From NCBI GenBank assembly GCA_026399315.1, contig JAPLRF010000026.1, positions 1-64,000 of the forward strand: a stretch of DNA of 64,000 bases. The letters are read 5' to 3'. The stretch is from Gammaproteobacteria bacterium. GTDB taxonomy: Bacteria > Pseudomonadota > Gammaproteobacteria > Coxiellales > Coxiellaceae. The position numbers and the translations under genes are program-made. Position 1 is the first letter of the stretch; each line of letters opens with the position of its first letter. The notes below the pieces were generated by a model that ran no database searches, was not told where the DNA came from, and was given only the letters and a program-made list of their open reading frames with translations. Below are positions 9,128 through 18,258 of this stretch, one piece after another.

Positions 9128-9535
9128 ATGCGTTTTAAAAAGATACTTACTATCGGATTGGCTGCTGTATTGACCAGCCTTGTTTCAAATGTAATGGCGG
9201 ATGGCTTGAGTTTGAAAAGTTCCAATATAACAAGTCCTATTGAAGTGGTTTGCAATGGCAATCAGCTGCCCTTCGAAATGCAGCCTAATAGCGCCGTTAA
9301 CAATCTATCCTGGGGCTTGATTGCCGCTGTGATGGGGTCATCAACATTGAATTGTAATTTTGTGTTGGATGACGCAGCAAAAGACCCGGTAGGTTCTGCG
9401 CAGCTTGATTTAAATGTTGCGGCTGGTGAAGGTGAGGCAACAAATGTTACGTATAATACAGCGTACACATTGACAGTGACACCAGGCGACGATATTTTCG
9501 CGCAAAGTATGACAGTAGCAATCAATAAAAATTAA
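9128..9535 (+). CDS. Small secreted protein of unknown function
   Basis: A 135-residue protein with a clear signal peptide (basic MRFKK, hydrophobic core, probable cleavage after NVMA). The start at 9128 follows a GGAG site at 9119-9122; a longer reading from 9074 would hide the signal peptide. The mature part is small, rich in Asn, Ser, Thr and Val, has two cysteines about 30 residues apart that could form a disulphide, and looks like an all-beta domain. I recognise no family. It lies 63 bases after mpl, possibly in the same transcript. Confidence 0.7.
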   Translation: MRFKKILTIGLAAVLTSLVSNVMADGLSLKSSNITSPIEVVCNGNQLPFEMQPNSAVNNLSWGLIAAVMGSSTLNCNFVLDDAAKDPVGSAQLDLNVAAGEGEATNVTYNTAYTLTVTPGDDIFAQSMTVAINKN

Positions 9536-9547
9536 TATTCTAAAATA

Positions 9548-9580
9548 AACAACCTGGTGATCATTCGCTGGGTTGTATCT
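9548..9580 (+). terminator. Probable terminator after the secreted-protein gene
   Basis: ACAACC and GGTTGT can pair around a short loop just downstream of the stop codon at 9535, followed by a modest T-rich stretch. The stem is short, so this is only a probable intrinsic terminator. Confidence 0.45.
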
Positions 9581-9596
9581 TAGCTGTACTTCGACC

Positions 9597-9950
9597 CCAT
9601 TTTATATCACGGCTGTCCCTAAAATTTGAATAACACTAACGTCATTCTCAGCCTTCACAATGATTTTCAACAGTGGCAATGGAAGCGAGACCAGCGACCG
9701 CGAAACTCCGGCCTTCAGTAAAATAAATTTAATAGAAATGAGCTCTGATAGGTTTCCACATTGAAAAAATACACTGTAATTCAGGGTCTCGCGGTCGCTT
9801 CCATTGGCTTTGAGCAAAAATTCTGTACGATCACTCAAATGGTACAAATTATAATGTTATCGCTTTGTTTCCGTTCGTTTAGTACTCAGGTGAGGAGTGT
9901 GTTTGGAAAGACGTCGTGAACCCCTCCATGGGGACTCGAGATTAGCATCC
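9597..9950 (-). repeat. Structured palindromic repeat, copy C (inverted relative to copy A)
   Basis: The 570-base gap before prpB is filled mainly by this element. Read on the minus strand, 9950-9840 matches positions 34-137 of copy A almost base for base, including the constant tail (9862-9877). The left part of the stem is cut off at 9950, where unrelated sequence begins. The distal block (9597-9839) differs from copy A and carries its own palindrome: ATGGAAGCG near 9680 pairs with CGCTTCCAT near 9797, with an extra GAGACCA insert in one arm. Beyond 9950 I see only AT-rich sequence leading to the prpB promoter region. Confidence 0.75.
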
Positions 9951-10109
9951 AAAGCCAATTTATCATTCCTTATTGTTTTATTTACTACGCTTGGTTGTTT
10001 AGGTTGTTCAAATTTTAATGGGACATCCGTGCATTTTATATCTTATTGAATTTTAATATTTTTTGAGTTACTTTGTCATATGATCTTTATTTTAATGGAG
10101 TAAATTAAA

Positions 10110-10946
10110 ATGACATTTCGCAAAGCATTAACGCAAGAGAATCCCCTTCAAATTATCGGCACCATCAATGCTTATTCTGCAATAATGGCTGAAAAAACAG
10201 GCTTTCATGCCATTTATTTATCGGGTGCGGGGTGTGCTAATGCATCCTATGGATTACCCGATTTAGGAATGACCAGTTTAGATAACGTTTGTGAGGATAT
10301 TCGAAGAATAAGCAGTGTTGTTGAAACGCCTCTGTTAGTCGATATGGACACGGGGTGGGGCGGTGAATTAAATGTAGCACGGTCAGTTACACAATTAATT
10401 AAAGCGGGTGCATCCGCTGCGCATATCGAAGATCAAGTATCCTCAAAACGCTGCGGTCATCGCGATGGCAAAAAAATTGTTGAAGTTTCAGAAATGGTAG
10501 CGCGCATTCAAGCGGCGGTTTCTGGAAAAACAAATACTGATTTTTATTTAATTGCGCGAACCGATGCGATGCAAACGGAAGGATTGTCAGGTGCAATTCA
10601 ACGCGCACAAAAATATTTAGAAGCGGGGGCGGATGCGATTTTTGCAGAAGCCTTTTATACATTGGATGATTATAAAAAGTTATCGGAAGAAATTAAAGCG
10701 CCTATTTTAGCGAATATTACGGAGTTTGGAAAAACGCCTTTATTTACAGTTGAAGAATTAAAAAGTGTGGGCGTGAAAATGGTTTTATATCCACTTTCTG
10801 CTTTTCGTGCAATGAATCAAGCGGCACTCACTGTATTTCAAACCATTAAAAATACGGGCACGCAAGCTTCTGTTGTTCATACAATGCAGGATCGAAAAAC
10901 ACTGTATGAATTTTTGGATTATGAGCGTTTTGAGAAAATGATTTAG
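10110..10946 (+). CDS. prpB: Methylisocitrate lyase
   Basis: Cleaves 2-methylisocitrate to pyruvate and succinate in the methylcitrate cycle of propionate breakdown. The 278-residue protein shows the isocitrate-lyase superfamily barrel with the metal site VDMDTGWGG and the catalytic loop SKRCGH (C115). A TGGAG ribosome site precedes the ATG. No prpC or prpD lies beside it, which is unusual for a prp locus; other superfamily members (phosphonomutase or oxaloacetate decarboxylase types) remain possible, but KRCGH and the length favour PrpB. Propionyl-CoA from branched-chain amino acid breakdown would be a natural source. Confidence 0.88.
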   Translation: MTFRKALTQENPLQIIGTINAYSAIMAEKTGFHAIYLSGAGCANASYGLPDLGMTSLDNVCEDIRRISSVVETPLLVDMDTGWGGELNVARSVTQLIKAGASAAHIEDQVSSKRCGHRDGKKIVEVSEMVARIQAAVSGKTNTDFYLIARTDAMQTEGLSGAIQRAQKYLEAGADAIFAEAFYTLDDYKKLSEEIKAPILANITEFGKTPLFTVEELKSVGVKMVLYPLSAFRAMNQAALTVFQTIKNTGTQASVVHTMQDRKTLYEFLDYERFEKMI

Positions 10947-10989
10947 TTAAATATACTAACGTCAATGAAGATGCGAATTAAGCGATGAA

Positions 10990-11064
10990 CTATCAGAAGT
11001 GGGGGCGGTAGCCCTCACGTGATTCTAGCAATGCACAACCCTGGACACACTAGGGCTACCGCCC
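10990..11064. repeat. GGGCGG-type inverted repeat, copy 1
   Basis: A 13-bp perfect inverted repeat, GGGCGGTAGCCCT (11003-11015) with its complement at 11052-11064, separated by 36 bases, between the convergent prpB and lssY-like genes. The left arm with its flanks (about 30 bases from 10993) is nearly identical to 33047-33078. The right arm enters the lssY-like coding region and provides its last codons and stop. It may act as a bidirectional terminator, although there is no T-run. Confidence 0.75.
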
Positions 11065-13128
11065 TAGTTTCTGAGCTGATACATTTTTTACGAGTAAAAT
11101 TTTCCCGTCCCAATGAAGTGCTTCTATTTTTTTAAGAGAAGGATCGACGGCAACCTGAATATATTTTTGCTGAAACTGATGTGTGTCGTGATAAAGCACG
11201 TTTAGTCCGCCGCTATTGCGTAATGAAATCGTCGTATGCGCTTTCAGTGAAAATAATATTTTCGGTGAAATACGAATATCCGTGCTGCCAATCCATAATG
11301 GTGCATTTCCAGGTTGAAAATGGATGTCGCTTTGCCATAAGCGTAATTCAATAATGCGCTTACGATAGGGGATATGTTTAATCATCAAAACTTGCGGTAT
11401 TTTATTGTGATATAGCCAGGGTAAAATTGGCATGTGATTTTCTGCGTTGTGACTCCCAAAGCCCTTTACAATTAACTTTAACAGTTCCTGATTTGAAATC
11501 GTTTCCCAGCCATTATTTTTAAGTGTTTTGATAATGTCGTCGAGTGAGCCTTGCCATTGCACATTAAAGGGTTGGAATGGTTTTCCTAAGCGATTATTGC
11601 GATAAATGGGTGTGTAATTTAAGGGCGATTGCCACCATGCATCGGTGTTGATTTTTTGTTTTGCCCAGGCAGGCGTCGTGTCATAAAGCGTGGTTGTGAA
11701 TCCTTCCGTGATATTAATGCTCCAGGCAACACCAAAGCTGAATAATAGTAATAAAATAATGGCCGGTGTTGATAATTGCAAAGCACCTGCTATTTTTGGC
11801 ATGCGGCGATAACTGATGATGCAAAGAAATAAAATACATAAGCCCAGTAAACAGCTACCCACAATATCTGAAAACCAATGCGCACCCAAATAGAGTCGTG
11901 AAAATGCAACCGAAGCAATAAACATGCTGCTGAAGGTGATGGGAATCCACCGATTATTTTTGGATAAAAGGGGTGTTAGTAAAAAAGCAATAAAACCCAC
12001 TATAACGAGACTCAATGTGGTGTGACCGCTTGGGAAAGAAAATGATGAAGCAACAAGATTAAAATCTTGCGGTCTTGGAGAATATGACAATTTTTTAAAA
12101 ATATAAACAGCGCCTGAGCATAGTATAAATGCGCCGATTAAATGTGCTGCCGCACGCATTTGTTTTTGAATGAGTAGAAATGCTGTCGCTAACAAGCTGA
12201 TCAGCATGAGCGATTTGGGTGCGCCCATCACGGTAATAACAACAAAAATTTTATTCCAGGTAAGCGTGCGTATGTTTTGCAGCAAATGAAAAATGGGCTC
12301 GTTTAGCGTGGTCATTACGCCATGGTGACGAACATTAAAAAATAAAATTAAAAATAAAATGCCGGATACAATGCCGCTTAGTAATAAAGTAAGCTGATGA
12401 TGATCATCAGGGTTTTGTTGATTGCTGATCAGTCGAATCAAAAAACGCCCCGTATTTTTGCGTACCATATAGGCCCAAAGTTGATTCGTTGCGTTATTGA
12501 CAATACGTGTTAACTGCATGAAAAAATGTTGAATGAGCCAGAATATAAAACCCAAAACAACAATAACAGCCACACCATAAAGCAAAAATTCTGTTGCTTC
12601 ACCTTTCGGCGCTTCGTGCGCTAATACGCCGACTAAAATTCCGGGAGAAATATAGACCAATGCCCACAATATCGCTGAAGGCAAAGCGGCAATCATAAAT
12701 CTTAGCCAGGTTAAACGTAGTAACCCGGCGATCATCGGCACCATGCACCGCGCAGGGCCAATAAATCTTCCCAGAACAATACTTTTTCCGCCGTGTTTTT
12801 TAAAAAAGGCTTCGCCCATTAAAAGCCATTTTGGGTGTTTTTTGAATGGCCACATGATGCGTAATCGGTCATTGAAATGAAAGCCGACAGCATAACCAAT
12901 CGAGTCACCACAAAAGGCAGCGGCAGATGCAATGGACAGCGTCCATGCTGGTGGCATTATGCCCGTGCCAATTAAAATGCCGACGAGTGTCATTGTGACG
13001 GAACCGGGAATAACGGTGCCAATTAAAGGCAGTGATTCAGAAAAGGCGACAAGAAAAGTAAATAATTCGCCCATATGAGGATGAAGACGAAGATAAATTA
13101 AAATTAAATGAAAATAATGATTATCCAT
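11056..13128 (-). CDS. lssY: DedA-PAP2 phosphatase-LssY three-domain membrane protein
   Basis: A 690-residue fusion. Residues about 1-215 are a DedA/SNARE-associated domain (ESLPLIGTVIPG; GRFIGPARCMVPMIAG), a family tied to lipid-carrier flipping. About 240-450 is a PAP2 phosphatase with its three motifs: K-x6-RP (KKLSYSPRP), PSGH, and SRLYLGAHWFSD. The rest matches the LssY C-terminal domain named from the Legionella lss locus. Together they suggest dephosphorylation and recycling of a phospholipid or undecaprenyl phosphate at the inner membrane. The lss type I secretion genes are not adjacent. The stop codon falls inside a dispersed repeat, so the extreme C-terminus is repeat-derived. Confidence 0.88.
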   Translation of the reverse strand: MDNHYFHLILIYLRLHPHMGELFTFLVAFSESLPLIGTVIPGSVTMTLVGILIGTGIMPPAWTLSIASAAAFCGDSIGYAVGFHFNDRLRIMWPFKKHPKWLLMGEAFFKKHGGKSIVLGRFIGPARCMVPMIAGLLRLTWLRFMIAALPSAILWALVYISPGILVGVLAHEAPKGEATEFLLYGVAVIVVLGFIFWLIQHFFMQLTRIVNNATNQLWAYMVRKNTGRFLIRLISNQQNPDDHHQLTLLLSGIVSGILFLILFFNVRHHGVMTTLNEPIFHLLQNIRTLTWNKIFVVITVMGAPKSLMLISLLATAFLLIQKQMRAAAHLIGAFILCSGAVYIFKKLSYSPRPQDFNLVASSFSFPSGHTTLSLVIVGFIAFLLTPLLSKNNRWIPITFSSMFIASVAFSRLYLGAHWFSDIVGSCLLGLCILFLCIISYRRMPKIAGALQLSTPAIILLLLFSFGVAWSINITEGFTTTLYDTTPAWAKQKINTDAWWQSPLNYTPIYRNNRLGKPFQPFNVQWQGSLDDIIKTLKNNGWETISNQELLKLIVKGFGSHNAENHMPILPWLYHNKIPQVLMIKHIPYRKRIIELRLWQSDIHFQPGNAPLWIGSTDIRISPKILFSLKAHTTISLRNSGGLNVLYHDTHQFQQKYIQVAVDPSLKKIEALHWDGKILLVKNVSAQKLGR

Positions 13129-13146
13129 AATATCCTTATAAGCGGG

Positions 13147-14094
13147 TTATAAAACAGATTTCCCTGCTGCTTGTAAATCGGCATGATAAGAAGAGCGAAC
13201 CAAGGGGCCGCTGGCCACATTCGAGAATCCAATTGACTTCGCATAATCCGCATGATCTAAAAATTCTTGTGGTGTGACATAACGATCAACAGGCAAATGA
13301 TATTTCGTCGGTTGCAAATATTGTCCGAGTGTTAACATATTTACGTCATGCTCGCGCAAATCGCGTAATACTTGGCGCACTTCTTCTGGTGTTTCACCTA
13401 ATCCTAACATCATGCCTGATTTTGTGGGGATGTGCGGAAAGCGTTCTTTAAATGTTTTTAATAAAGTCAGTGACACTTGATAATCAGAACCAGCACGGGC
13501 TTGTTTATATAAACGCTGTGTTGTTTCGATATTGTGATTAAAAACATCAGGTAAATTGGGGCTGGTCGCTTCTAATGCGCGCTCCATGCGTCCGCGATAA
13601 TCAGGAACCAATGTTTCAATTTTAATGTGGGGTGAATGTTGCCGAATCGCAGCAATACAAGCCGTGAAATGACCAGCGCCACCATCGCGTAAATCATCAC
13701 GGTCAACCGAAGTGATGACAACATATTTTAAATCGAGCAGGGCAATTGTCTTTGCTAAATTTTCAGGTTCTTTTGGGTCGAGCGGATCAGGACGACCATG
13801 TCCCACATCACAAAATGCACAGCGTCGCGTGCATTTGTCGCCCATAATCATAAATGTGGCGGTGCCATGACTAAAACATTCATTTAAATTCGGGCAAGAT
13901 GCTTCTTCGCAAACTGAGTGTAAATTATTTTCGCGCAGCAAATTTTTAATGCGCGTTACTTTATCGTTGTTTTGTAATTTAATGCGAATCCAATCGGGCT
14001 TTCGTAAGGGCGCTGCTGTATTTTCAATTTTCACTGGAATGCGTGAGAGCTTATCCTTGCCCAGTGTTTTTTCCAAAGGATTATAATTTGACAT
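13147..14094 (-). CDS. lipA: Lipoyl synthase
   Basis: Radical-SAM enzyme inserting two sulphurs into octanoyl-protein. Both iron-sulphur sites are complete: the auxiliary cluster cysteines C62, C67 and C73 ([12 protein letters not shown]) and the radical-SAM CxxxCxxC at C88, C92 and C95. The start is the ATG at 14094 (MSNYNPLEK), which lies inside the lipB tail. The 14-base overlap implies translational coupling with lipB. Its products are needed by the 2-oxoacid dehydrogenase encoded at 45.8-51.7 kb. Confidence 0.96.
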   Translation of the reverse strand: MSNYNPLEKTLGKDKLSRIPVKIENTAAPLRKPDWIRIKLQNNDKVTRIKNLLRENNLHSVCEEASCPNLNECFSHGTATFMIMGDKCTRRCAFCDVGHGRPDPLDPKEPENLAKTIALLDLKYVVITSVDRDDLRDGGAGHFTACIAAIRQHSPHIKIETLVPDYRGRMERALEATSPNLPDVFNHNIETTQRLYKQARAGSDYQVSLTLLKTFKERFPHIPTKSGMMLGLGETPEEVRQVLRDLREHDVNMLTLGQYLQPTKYHLPVDRYVTPQEFLDHADYAKSIGFSNVASGPLVRSSYHADLQAAGKSVL

Positions 14095-14710
14095 GACGGT
14101 ATCCAAAATTTTCAATAAAAGCCTCAATCAATTTGTTTTGTATTGTAGCAAAGGAAACGTCAGGCACGAATGCTTTTATTTGCGTCATTTGCATATTTTG
14201 ATAGCCACAGGGATTGATGTAAGAAAAGGGTGTTAAATCCATGTCGACATTCAATGCAATGCCGTGATAACTACATCCTTTTCGTACACGTAGGCCAATT
14301 GAGCAGATTTTTGCATTAGCAACGTAGACACCTGGCGCATCGCATTTTGATTCTGCTGTAATGGCCAATTGTGCGAGCAGGGCAATAACGCAGCTTTCCA
14401 ATTTTCGAACCAATTCGCGGGGGTGCAATGCTTTTCGTTTTAAATCAATCAGGGGATATAAAACAAGTTGCCCTGGGCCATGATAAGTGACTTGTCCGCC
14501 CCGATCAGTTTGGATGACGGGAATTGAGTGTGGATTTAAAACATGCTCTGGCTTTCCAGCCAAACCTTGCGTGAAAACAGGTGGGTGTTGCAATACCCAC
14601 ACTTCGTCGCTGGTTTCTGCGCTGCGCGAATCGGTAAAATCACGCATCTTTTCCCAGGTTTTTTGATAGTCGGCAATGCCGAGGTCGCGAATGATTAAGT
14701 CGTTTTTCAT
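14081..14710 (-). CDS. lipB: Octanoyl-ACP:protein octanoyltransferase
   Basis: Transfers octanoate from ACP to lipoyl domains. The 209-residue protein has the family blocks [15 protein letters not shown]134 in AKICSIGL, and the catalytic cysteine C168 in INPCGY. It overlaps lipA by 14 bases and is transcribed away from the riboswitch-controlled gene at 14823; the two promoters share the 112-base gap. Confidence 0.95.
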   Translation of the reverse strand: MKNDLIIRDLGIADYQKTWEKMRDFTDSRSAETSDEVWVLQHPPVFTQGLAGKPEHVLNPHSIPVIQTDRGGQVTYHGPGQLVLYPLIDLKRKALHPRELVRKLESCVIALLAQLAITAESKCDAPGVYVANAKICSIGLRVRKGCSYHGIALNVDMDLTPFSYINPCGYQNMQMTQIKAFVPDVSFATIQNKLIEAFIENFGYRHVKL

Positions 14711-14740
14711 GGAGGGATTATGCTATGATTCACGCACTTT

Positions 14741-14819
14741 TGCCAGGGGTGCACAGTAATGTGCTGAGAGAATGTCAGTTCAACCCTTTGTACCTGATTC
14801 ATTATGACGTAGGAAGGCA
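14741..14819 (+). promoter_or_regulatory. TPP riboswitch (THI element)
   Basis: The conserved THI-box segments appear in order: GGGGTGC, then GCTGAGA, then ACCCTTTGTACCTGAT, then ACGTAGGAAGG. The P1 stem can be drawn between TGCC (14741-14744) and GGCA (14816-14819). The 3' arm carries the AGGAAGG Shine-Dalgarno (14811-14817) of the gene at 14823. Thiamine pyrophosphate binding should therefore hide the ribosome site directly and switch translation off. A TATGAT -10-like box at about 14724 may be the promoter. Confidence 0.9.
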
Positions 14820-14822
14820 CGC

Positions 14823-15491
14823 ATGACAGCTCACACGCTCGGCGAAATTACGCTCTCTATTTCCAGTGTTGTTTATTTTATTTGGTTTTTGCCGCAATTA
14901 TGGCTCAATTTTAAGCGTAAAAATACTGATGGCTTGAGTTTGTGGATGCATGGATTATTATTGCTGGGCTATAGCGCAGATTTAGTCTATGGTTTTGGCC
15001 GTCACATGCAGTGGCAATATCGTATGGTGACGATTGTTGGTTTGATTTCCTTGTTTGCACAGCATGTTCAATTTTTTCGTTACGGTTTACATTCTCGCGC
15101 CATTAAAAATAATTTTACATTATTAACTGTGTTGGCTTCAATCGCATTTTTTTATGCTGTTTTCAATTGCACCTTTGGTCTTCATTCAAAGAAATATGAT
15201 GATGTCGCTGGATTTGTCTCTGATTTGTGTTGGATGTTTTATTTGCTGCCGCAAATTATTAAAAATTATATTGCAAAATCAACCGTGGGATTGAGCCCTT
15301 GGTTTATTATTTTGGCTATTTTTTTAAGCCTTTTAGACATGACGTCGACCTTTGCATTAGGCTGGGATTGGCCAAGTATTTTGGGTGCGGGTATCTCGCT
15401 GGCGGGAAAAGCCGTGTTGATTTTTCAAATTTTACTTTATCAAGCAGTTCGGAAACGGAGGCGTAAGCCTGCGTATAACGCTCGCATTTGA
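14823..15491 (+). CDS. PQ-loop/SWEET-like membrane protein, candidate thiamine transporter
   Basis: A 222-residue protein with about seven membrane segments and two PQ-loop repeats, WFLPQLWLNF (P24-Q25) and LLPQIIKNY (P143-Q144), each followed by the typical (D/V)GLS(L/P)W. This is the SWEET/PQ-loop fold, which also underlies PnuC-type vitamin carriers. It sits alone behind a TPP riboswitch whose 3' arm contains its ribosome site, so it should be made when thiamine pyrophosphate is low. Thiamine or a precursor uptake is the simplest inference. Sequence alone does not show the substrate. No thi biosynthesis gene is nearby. Confidence 0.85.
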   Translation: MTAHTLGEITLSISSVVYFIWFLPQLWLNFKRKNTDGLSLWMHGLLLLGYSADLVYGFGRHMQWQYRMVTIVGLISLFAQHVQFFRYGLHSRAIKNNFTLLTVLASIAFFYAVFNCTFGLHSKKYDDVAGFVSDLCWMFYLLPQIIKNYIAKSTVGLSPWFIILAIFLSLLDMTSTFALGWDWPSILGAGISLAGKAVLIFQILLYQAVRKRRRKPAYNARI

Positions 15492-15495
15492 GTTG

Positions 15496-15807
15496 TTACA
15501 ACACCATCAATACTTCTTTCGTGCTGGATAATTCTTGATAGAGTGCGTCGAGTTGAATTTTAGATTCTGCATGAACTGTTATCGACAATGATAAATAATT
15601 ATTATCTTTGCTGTATTTCCTTTGGATTTTTGAAAAATCACAGTCAGGAAAATGTTTTGTGATAATAGCAACAGTGATTTTTTCGAAATCACTGTTGCTT
15701 TGTTCCCCGCAAGATTCGTGCGAGATATCCGATATGTTGCCCTGCGATTTACCCATGATTTTCAGGGTAAAGTCGCAAGGAAATGGGATGAGGGAGTCTG
15801 TTGTCAT
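15496..15807 (-). CDS. ybeD: YbeD family protein (DUF493)
   Basis: A 103-residue member of the YbeD/DUF493 family, a small ACT-like fold of unclear role. The typical N-terminal block FPCDFTLKIMG and a C-terminal region ending KEVLMVL are present. The start at 15807 is chosen because its ATG overlaps the dacA stop (ATGA), the same dacA-ybeD coupling seen in other gammaproteobacteria, where lipB often follows as well. Here lipB lies close by, but a plus-strand gene separates them. Confidence 0.85.
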   Translation of the reverse strand: MTTDSLIPFPCDFTLKIMGKSQGNISDISHESCGEQSNSDFEKITVAIITKHFPDCDFSKIQRKYSKDNNYLSLSITVHAESKIQLDALYQELSSTKEVLMVL

Positions 15808-17036
15808 ATGTGCATCGCAACGTGATCCCAAACGCGCGAAATGATGCCGCCTTTTAGATCATCTTTTAGAGCAACCAAAGGAGCGGTTGCAATAACGGTA
15901 TTATGCAAAAGAATGTTTAACGTACCCACCGCTTCGCCTTTTTTAATGGGGGCGTTTAATTTTGCATTCATGACAACCTGTGGCTGCAGGTGGGAATAGA
16001 TGCCGTGTTGTATCGTGACATACATCGGTGAAGCCAAGCCCACGGGAACGGTTTTGCTTTCGCCCAACCAAACGCGTGGATTTGCAAGTGCTTTATTGCC
16101 TTCAAATAATTTGTGGGTGCTGTAAAAACGGAAACCCCAATTGAGCAAGGCTTCAGAATCGCTTGCACGTTCTGCATCGGTGGGTGCGCCCATCACGATG
16201 GAAATTAAACGCATTCCTTTACGCAGTGCAGATGAAATTAAGCAATAGCCTGCTTCTTCCGTGTGGCCTGTTTTCAAGCCATCAACCGTTGTGTCGCGCC
16301 ATAATAAACGGTTGCGGTTAGGTTGTTTGATGCCGTTATAGGTAATCCAGCCTTGTTTGAAGAATGGATAATATTGCGGAAAGTTTTCAATGATGGCGCG
16401 CGTTAATAATGCCATGTCGTAGGGTGTTGAATGATGGGTTGGTTGCGGTAAACCGGTGCTGTCGACATAATGCGTTCCCTTCATGCCGATTTGTGCTGCT
16501 GCCGCATTCATCATGTCGACAAAAGTAGATTCATTTCCGCCAACGTATTGCGATAAAGCAACGCAAGCATCATTACCAGAAGCCACGATAATGCCGTCAA
16601 TTAAATTTTGAACGGTCACTAAGCTGCCTTCTTTAATGAACATGCGTGAGCCGCCTGTTTGCCATGCTCTTTTGCTCACGCGTACTTCATCTGTTAAATG
16701 AATTTGCCCGTTTTTCAAAGCATTAAATGTTAAATATAAAGTCATTAATTTGGTTAAGCTGGCAGGCTGCATTTTTTGATGCATGTTTTTGTGCGCAATA
16801 ATCATGCCTGTGTCGGCATCCATTAACACATAGCCCGTAGAATTTAAATTAGGGGCGGTTGGAATAATGGTGGGTTGATTTTGTGCGGTGGGTGTAACAG
16901 GATTGGCCGTAGGAACAGGCACTTCAGCCACAGCTACAGGCGCCGCTGGTGTTGGCGGTGTAGCGGTGACGCTGGCCAATGCGCTGGTGGTTAAAAATAA
17001 TGTTGCGGCAATAAGCTGAACGACGCGCTTAGACAT
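15804..17036 (-). CDS. dacA: D-alanyl-D-alanine carboxypeptidase (PBP5/6 type)
   Basis: Periplasmic, membrane-anchored enzyme trimming the terminal D-Ala of peptidoglycan stem peptides. The start at 17036 (MSKRVVQ) follows a TGAGGA ribosome site and gives a clean signal peptide. A Pro/Ala-rich linker (about 24-60) precedes the penicillin-binding domain with SxxK (S93-K96), SGN (153-155) and KTG (255-257). The PBP5 C-terminal beta domain follows, and the protein ends in a short amphipathic segment. The Pro-rich linker is longer than usual. Confidence 0.95.
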   Translation of the reverse strand: MSKRVVQLIAATLFLTTSALASVTATPPTPAAPVAVAEVPVPTANPVTPTAQNQPTIIPTAPNLNSTGYVLMDADTGMIIAHKNMHQKMQPASLTKLMTLYLTFNALKNGQIHLTDEVRVSKRAWQTGGSRMFIKEGSLVTVQNLIDGIIVASGNDACVALSQYVGGNESTFVDMMNAAAAQIGMKGTHYVDSTGLPQPTHHSTPYDMALLTRAIIENFPQYYPFFKQGWITYNGIKQPNRNRLLWRDTTVDGLKTGHTEEAGYCLISSALRKGMRLISIVMGAPTDAERASDSEALLNWGFRFYSTHKLFEGNKALANPRVWLGESKTVPVGLASPMYVTIQHGIYSHLQPQVVMNAKLNAPIKKGEAVGTLNILLHNTVIATAPLVALKDDLKGGIISRVWDHVAMHI

Positions 17037-17136
17037 AATGTTTTCCTCAATGAAAATTTCCAATAAATTGCGCCTATGATAACGTCCTTATTACATTCTT
17101 TCAAATTATACTTCGCATTATTATTTGTTTTCGGTA

Positions 17137-17142
17137 TATAAT
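17137..17142 (+). promoter_or_regulatory. Probable -10 box upstream of ndk
   Basis: A consensus TATAAT lies 36 bases before the ndk start. The best upstream -35 candidate is TTCGCA at 17112-17117 with a long 19-base spacer, so only the -10 box is convincing. Confidence 0.4.
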
Positions 17143-17177
17143 TACGGCGTTTTTAGGTCAAATCATTGGGGTTTATT

Positions 17178-17600
17178 ATGTCTATTGAAAAAACGTTGTC
17201 TATTATCAAGCCAGATGCAGTTGCAAAAAACGTGATTGGAAAAATTATCACGCGCTTTGAAGACGCAGGCTTAAAAGTGGTTGCAGCAAAAATGATGCAT
17301 CTAAAACGTGAGCAAGCAGAAGCGTTTTATGGTGTTCACAAAGAGCGTCCTTTTTTTAACGCATTGGTTAATTTCATGATTCAAGGGCCGGTATTTGTTC
17401 AGGTCTTGCAAGGTGAGAATGCGATTTTGAAAAATCGTGATATCATGGGCGCTACTAACCCAAAAGAAGCAAAGCCAGGCACTATCCGTGCTGATTTTGC
17501 AGATTCAATTGATGCTAACGCGGTACACGGATCAGATGCGGTTGAAACCGCGCAACAGGAAATCGCTTTTTTCTTTAAAGCTGAAGAAATAAGTGAATAA
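17178..17600 (+). CDS. ndk: Nucleoside diphosphate kinase
   Basis: Balances nucleoside triphosphate pools through a phosphohistidine intermediate. The 140-residue protein has the catalytic histidine H117 in NAVHGSD and the conserved IMGATNP. The start at 17178 (MSIEKT) follows a TTGGGG site; a start four codons upstream is possible but poorer. It is first in the ndk-rodZ-hisS-yfgM-der cluster. rlmN and pilW, usually next, are absent here. Confidence 0.96.
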   Translation: MSIEKTLSIIKPDAVAKNVIGKIITRFEDAGLKVVAAKMMHLKREQAEAFYGVHKERPFFNALVNFMIQGPVFVQVLQGENAILKNRDIMGATNPKEAKPGTIRADFADSIDANAVHGSDAVETAQQEIAFFFKAEEISE

Positions 17601-17614
17601 ACAAGGATGAATTT

Positions 17615-18256
17615 ATGATGCAAAAAACAGTATCACCGGGAAAACTTCTTATTGCAGCGCGGGATGCGCTCGCTTTAACGCAAGATGAAATCGCAAAGCA
17701 GTTGCGTTTATCGATTAAAATGGTGAGCGATCTTGAGCAGGATATCTATGCGAGAATGGGTGCGAGAACCTATGTTCGTGGCTATTTGCGTTCCTATGCA
17801 CGCCTTGTTGGTGTTTCAGAAATAGAAATTACTGAAGTGTTTGATGCCTCTGGTTTGATGGCCGATCCTTCGCAATCATCAACACCTATCATTGAAGGTG
17901 CCCCGGTGAGAAATGTGACGCGTCAACCTTTACGCTTAATGTTGCCGCGCTGGCAGATTATGGCTGGCGCTGCTGCTGCTGTTTTGTTGTTGATTATTTT
18001 GATCGTCAGTTTATCAGGCCCCAAAAAACCCACAGTGAAAAAAGTTGAAGCGCCATCAACGCCAGCGTTAACGACATTACCAGCGCCAATACCAGCAGCG
18101 ATTCAATTGCCGCCGGCAGCGATTGCGCAGCCTGTTGTTGAAAACGCAGCCCCTATTGCGACACCTGCTGTAGAAACACTGAAACCGTTCGTTCATAAAA
18201 AGAAGCATAAAGAACAAGCGCCTTTGCATATCACCTACACCATTAAACCGGCATAA
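17615..18256 (+). CDS. rodZ: RodZ-like helix-turn-helix membrane protein
   Basis: Couples the MreB cytoskeleton to the cell envelope. The 213-residue protein has an XRE-type helix-turn-helix with the Tyr-Val-Arg-Gly-Tyr-Leu block ([13 protein letters not shown], about residues 45-60), a basic stretch, and one membrane helix (about 112-130). A Pro/Ala-rich periplasmic segment ends in a Lys/His-rich tail. The C-terminal beta domain found in Escherichia coli RodZ is missing, so this is a short form. It lies 14 bases after ndk and 2 bases before hisS. Confidence 0.85.
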   Translation: MMQKTVSPGKLLIAARDALALTQDEIAKQLRLSIKMVSDLEQDIYARMGARTYVRGYLRSYARLVGVSEIEITEVFDASGLMADPSQSSTPIIEGAPVRNVTRQPLRLMLPRWQIMAGAAAAVLLLIILIVSLSGPKKPTVKKVEAPSTPALTTLPAPIPAAIQLPPAAIAQPVVENAAPIATPAVETLKPFVHKKKHKEQAPLHITYTIKPA

Positions 18257-18258
18257 AG

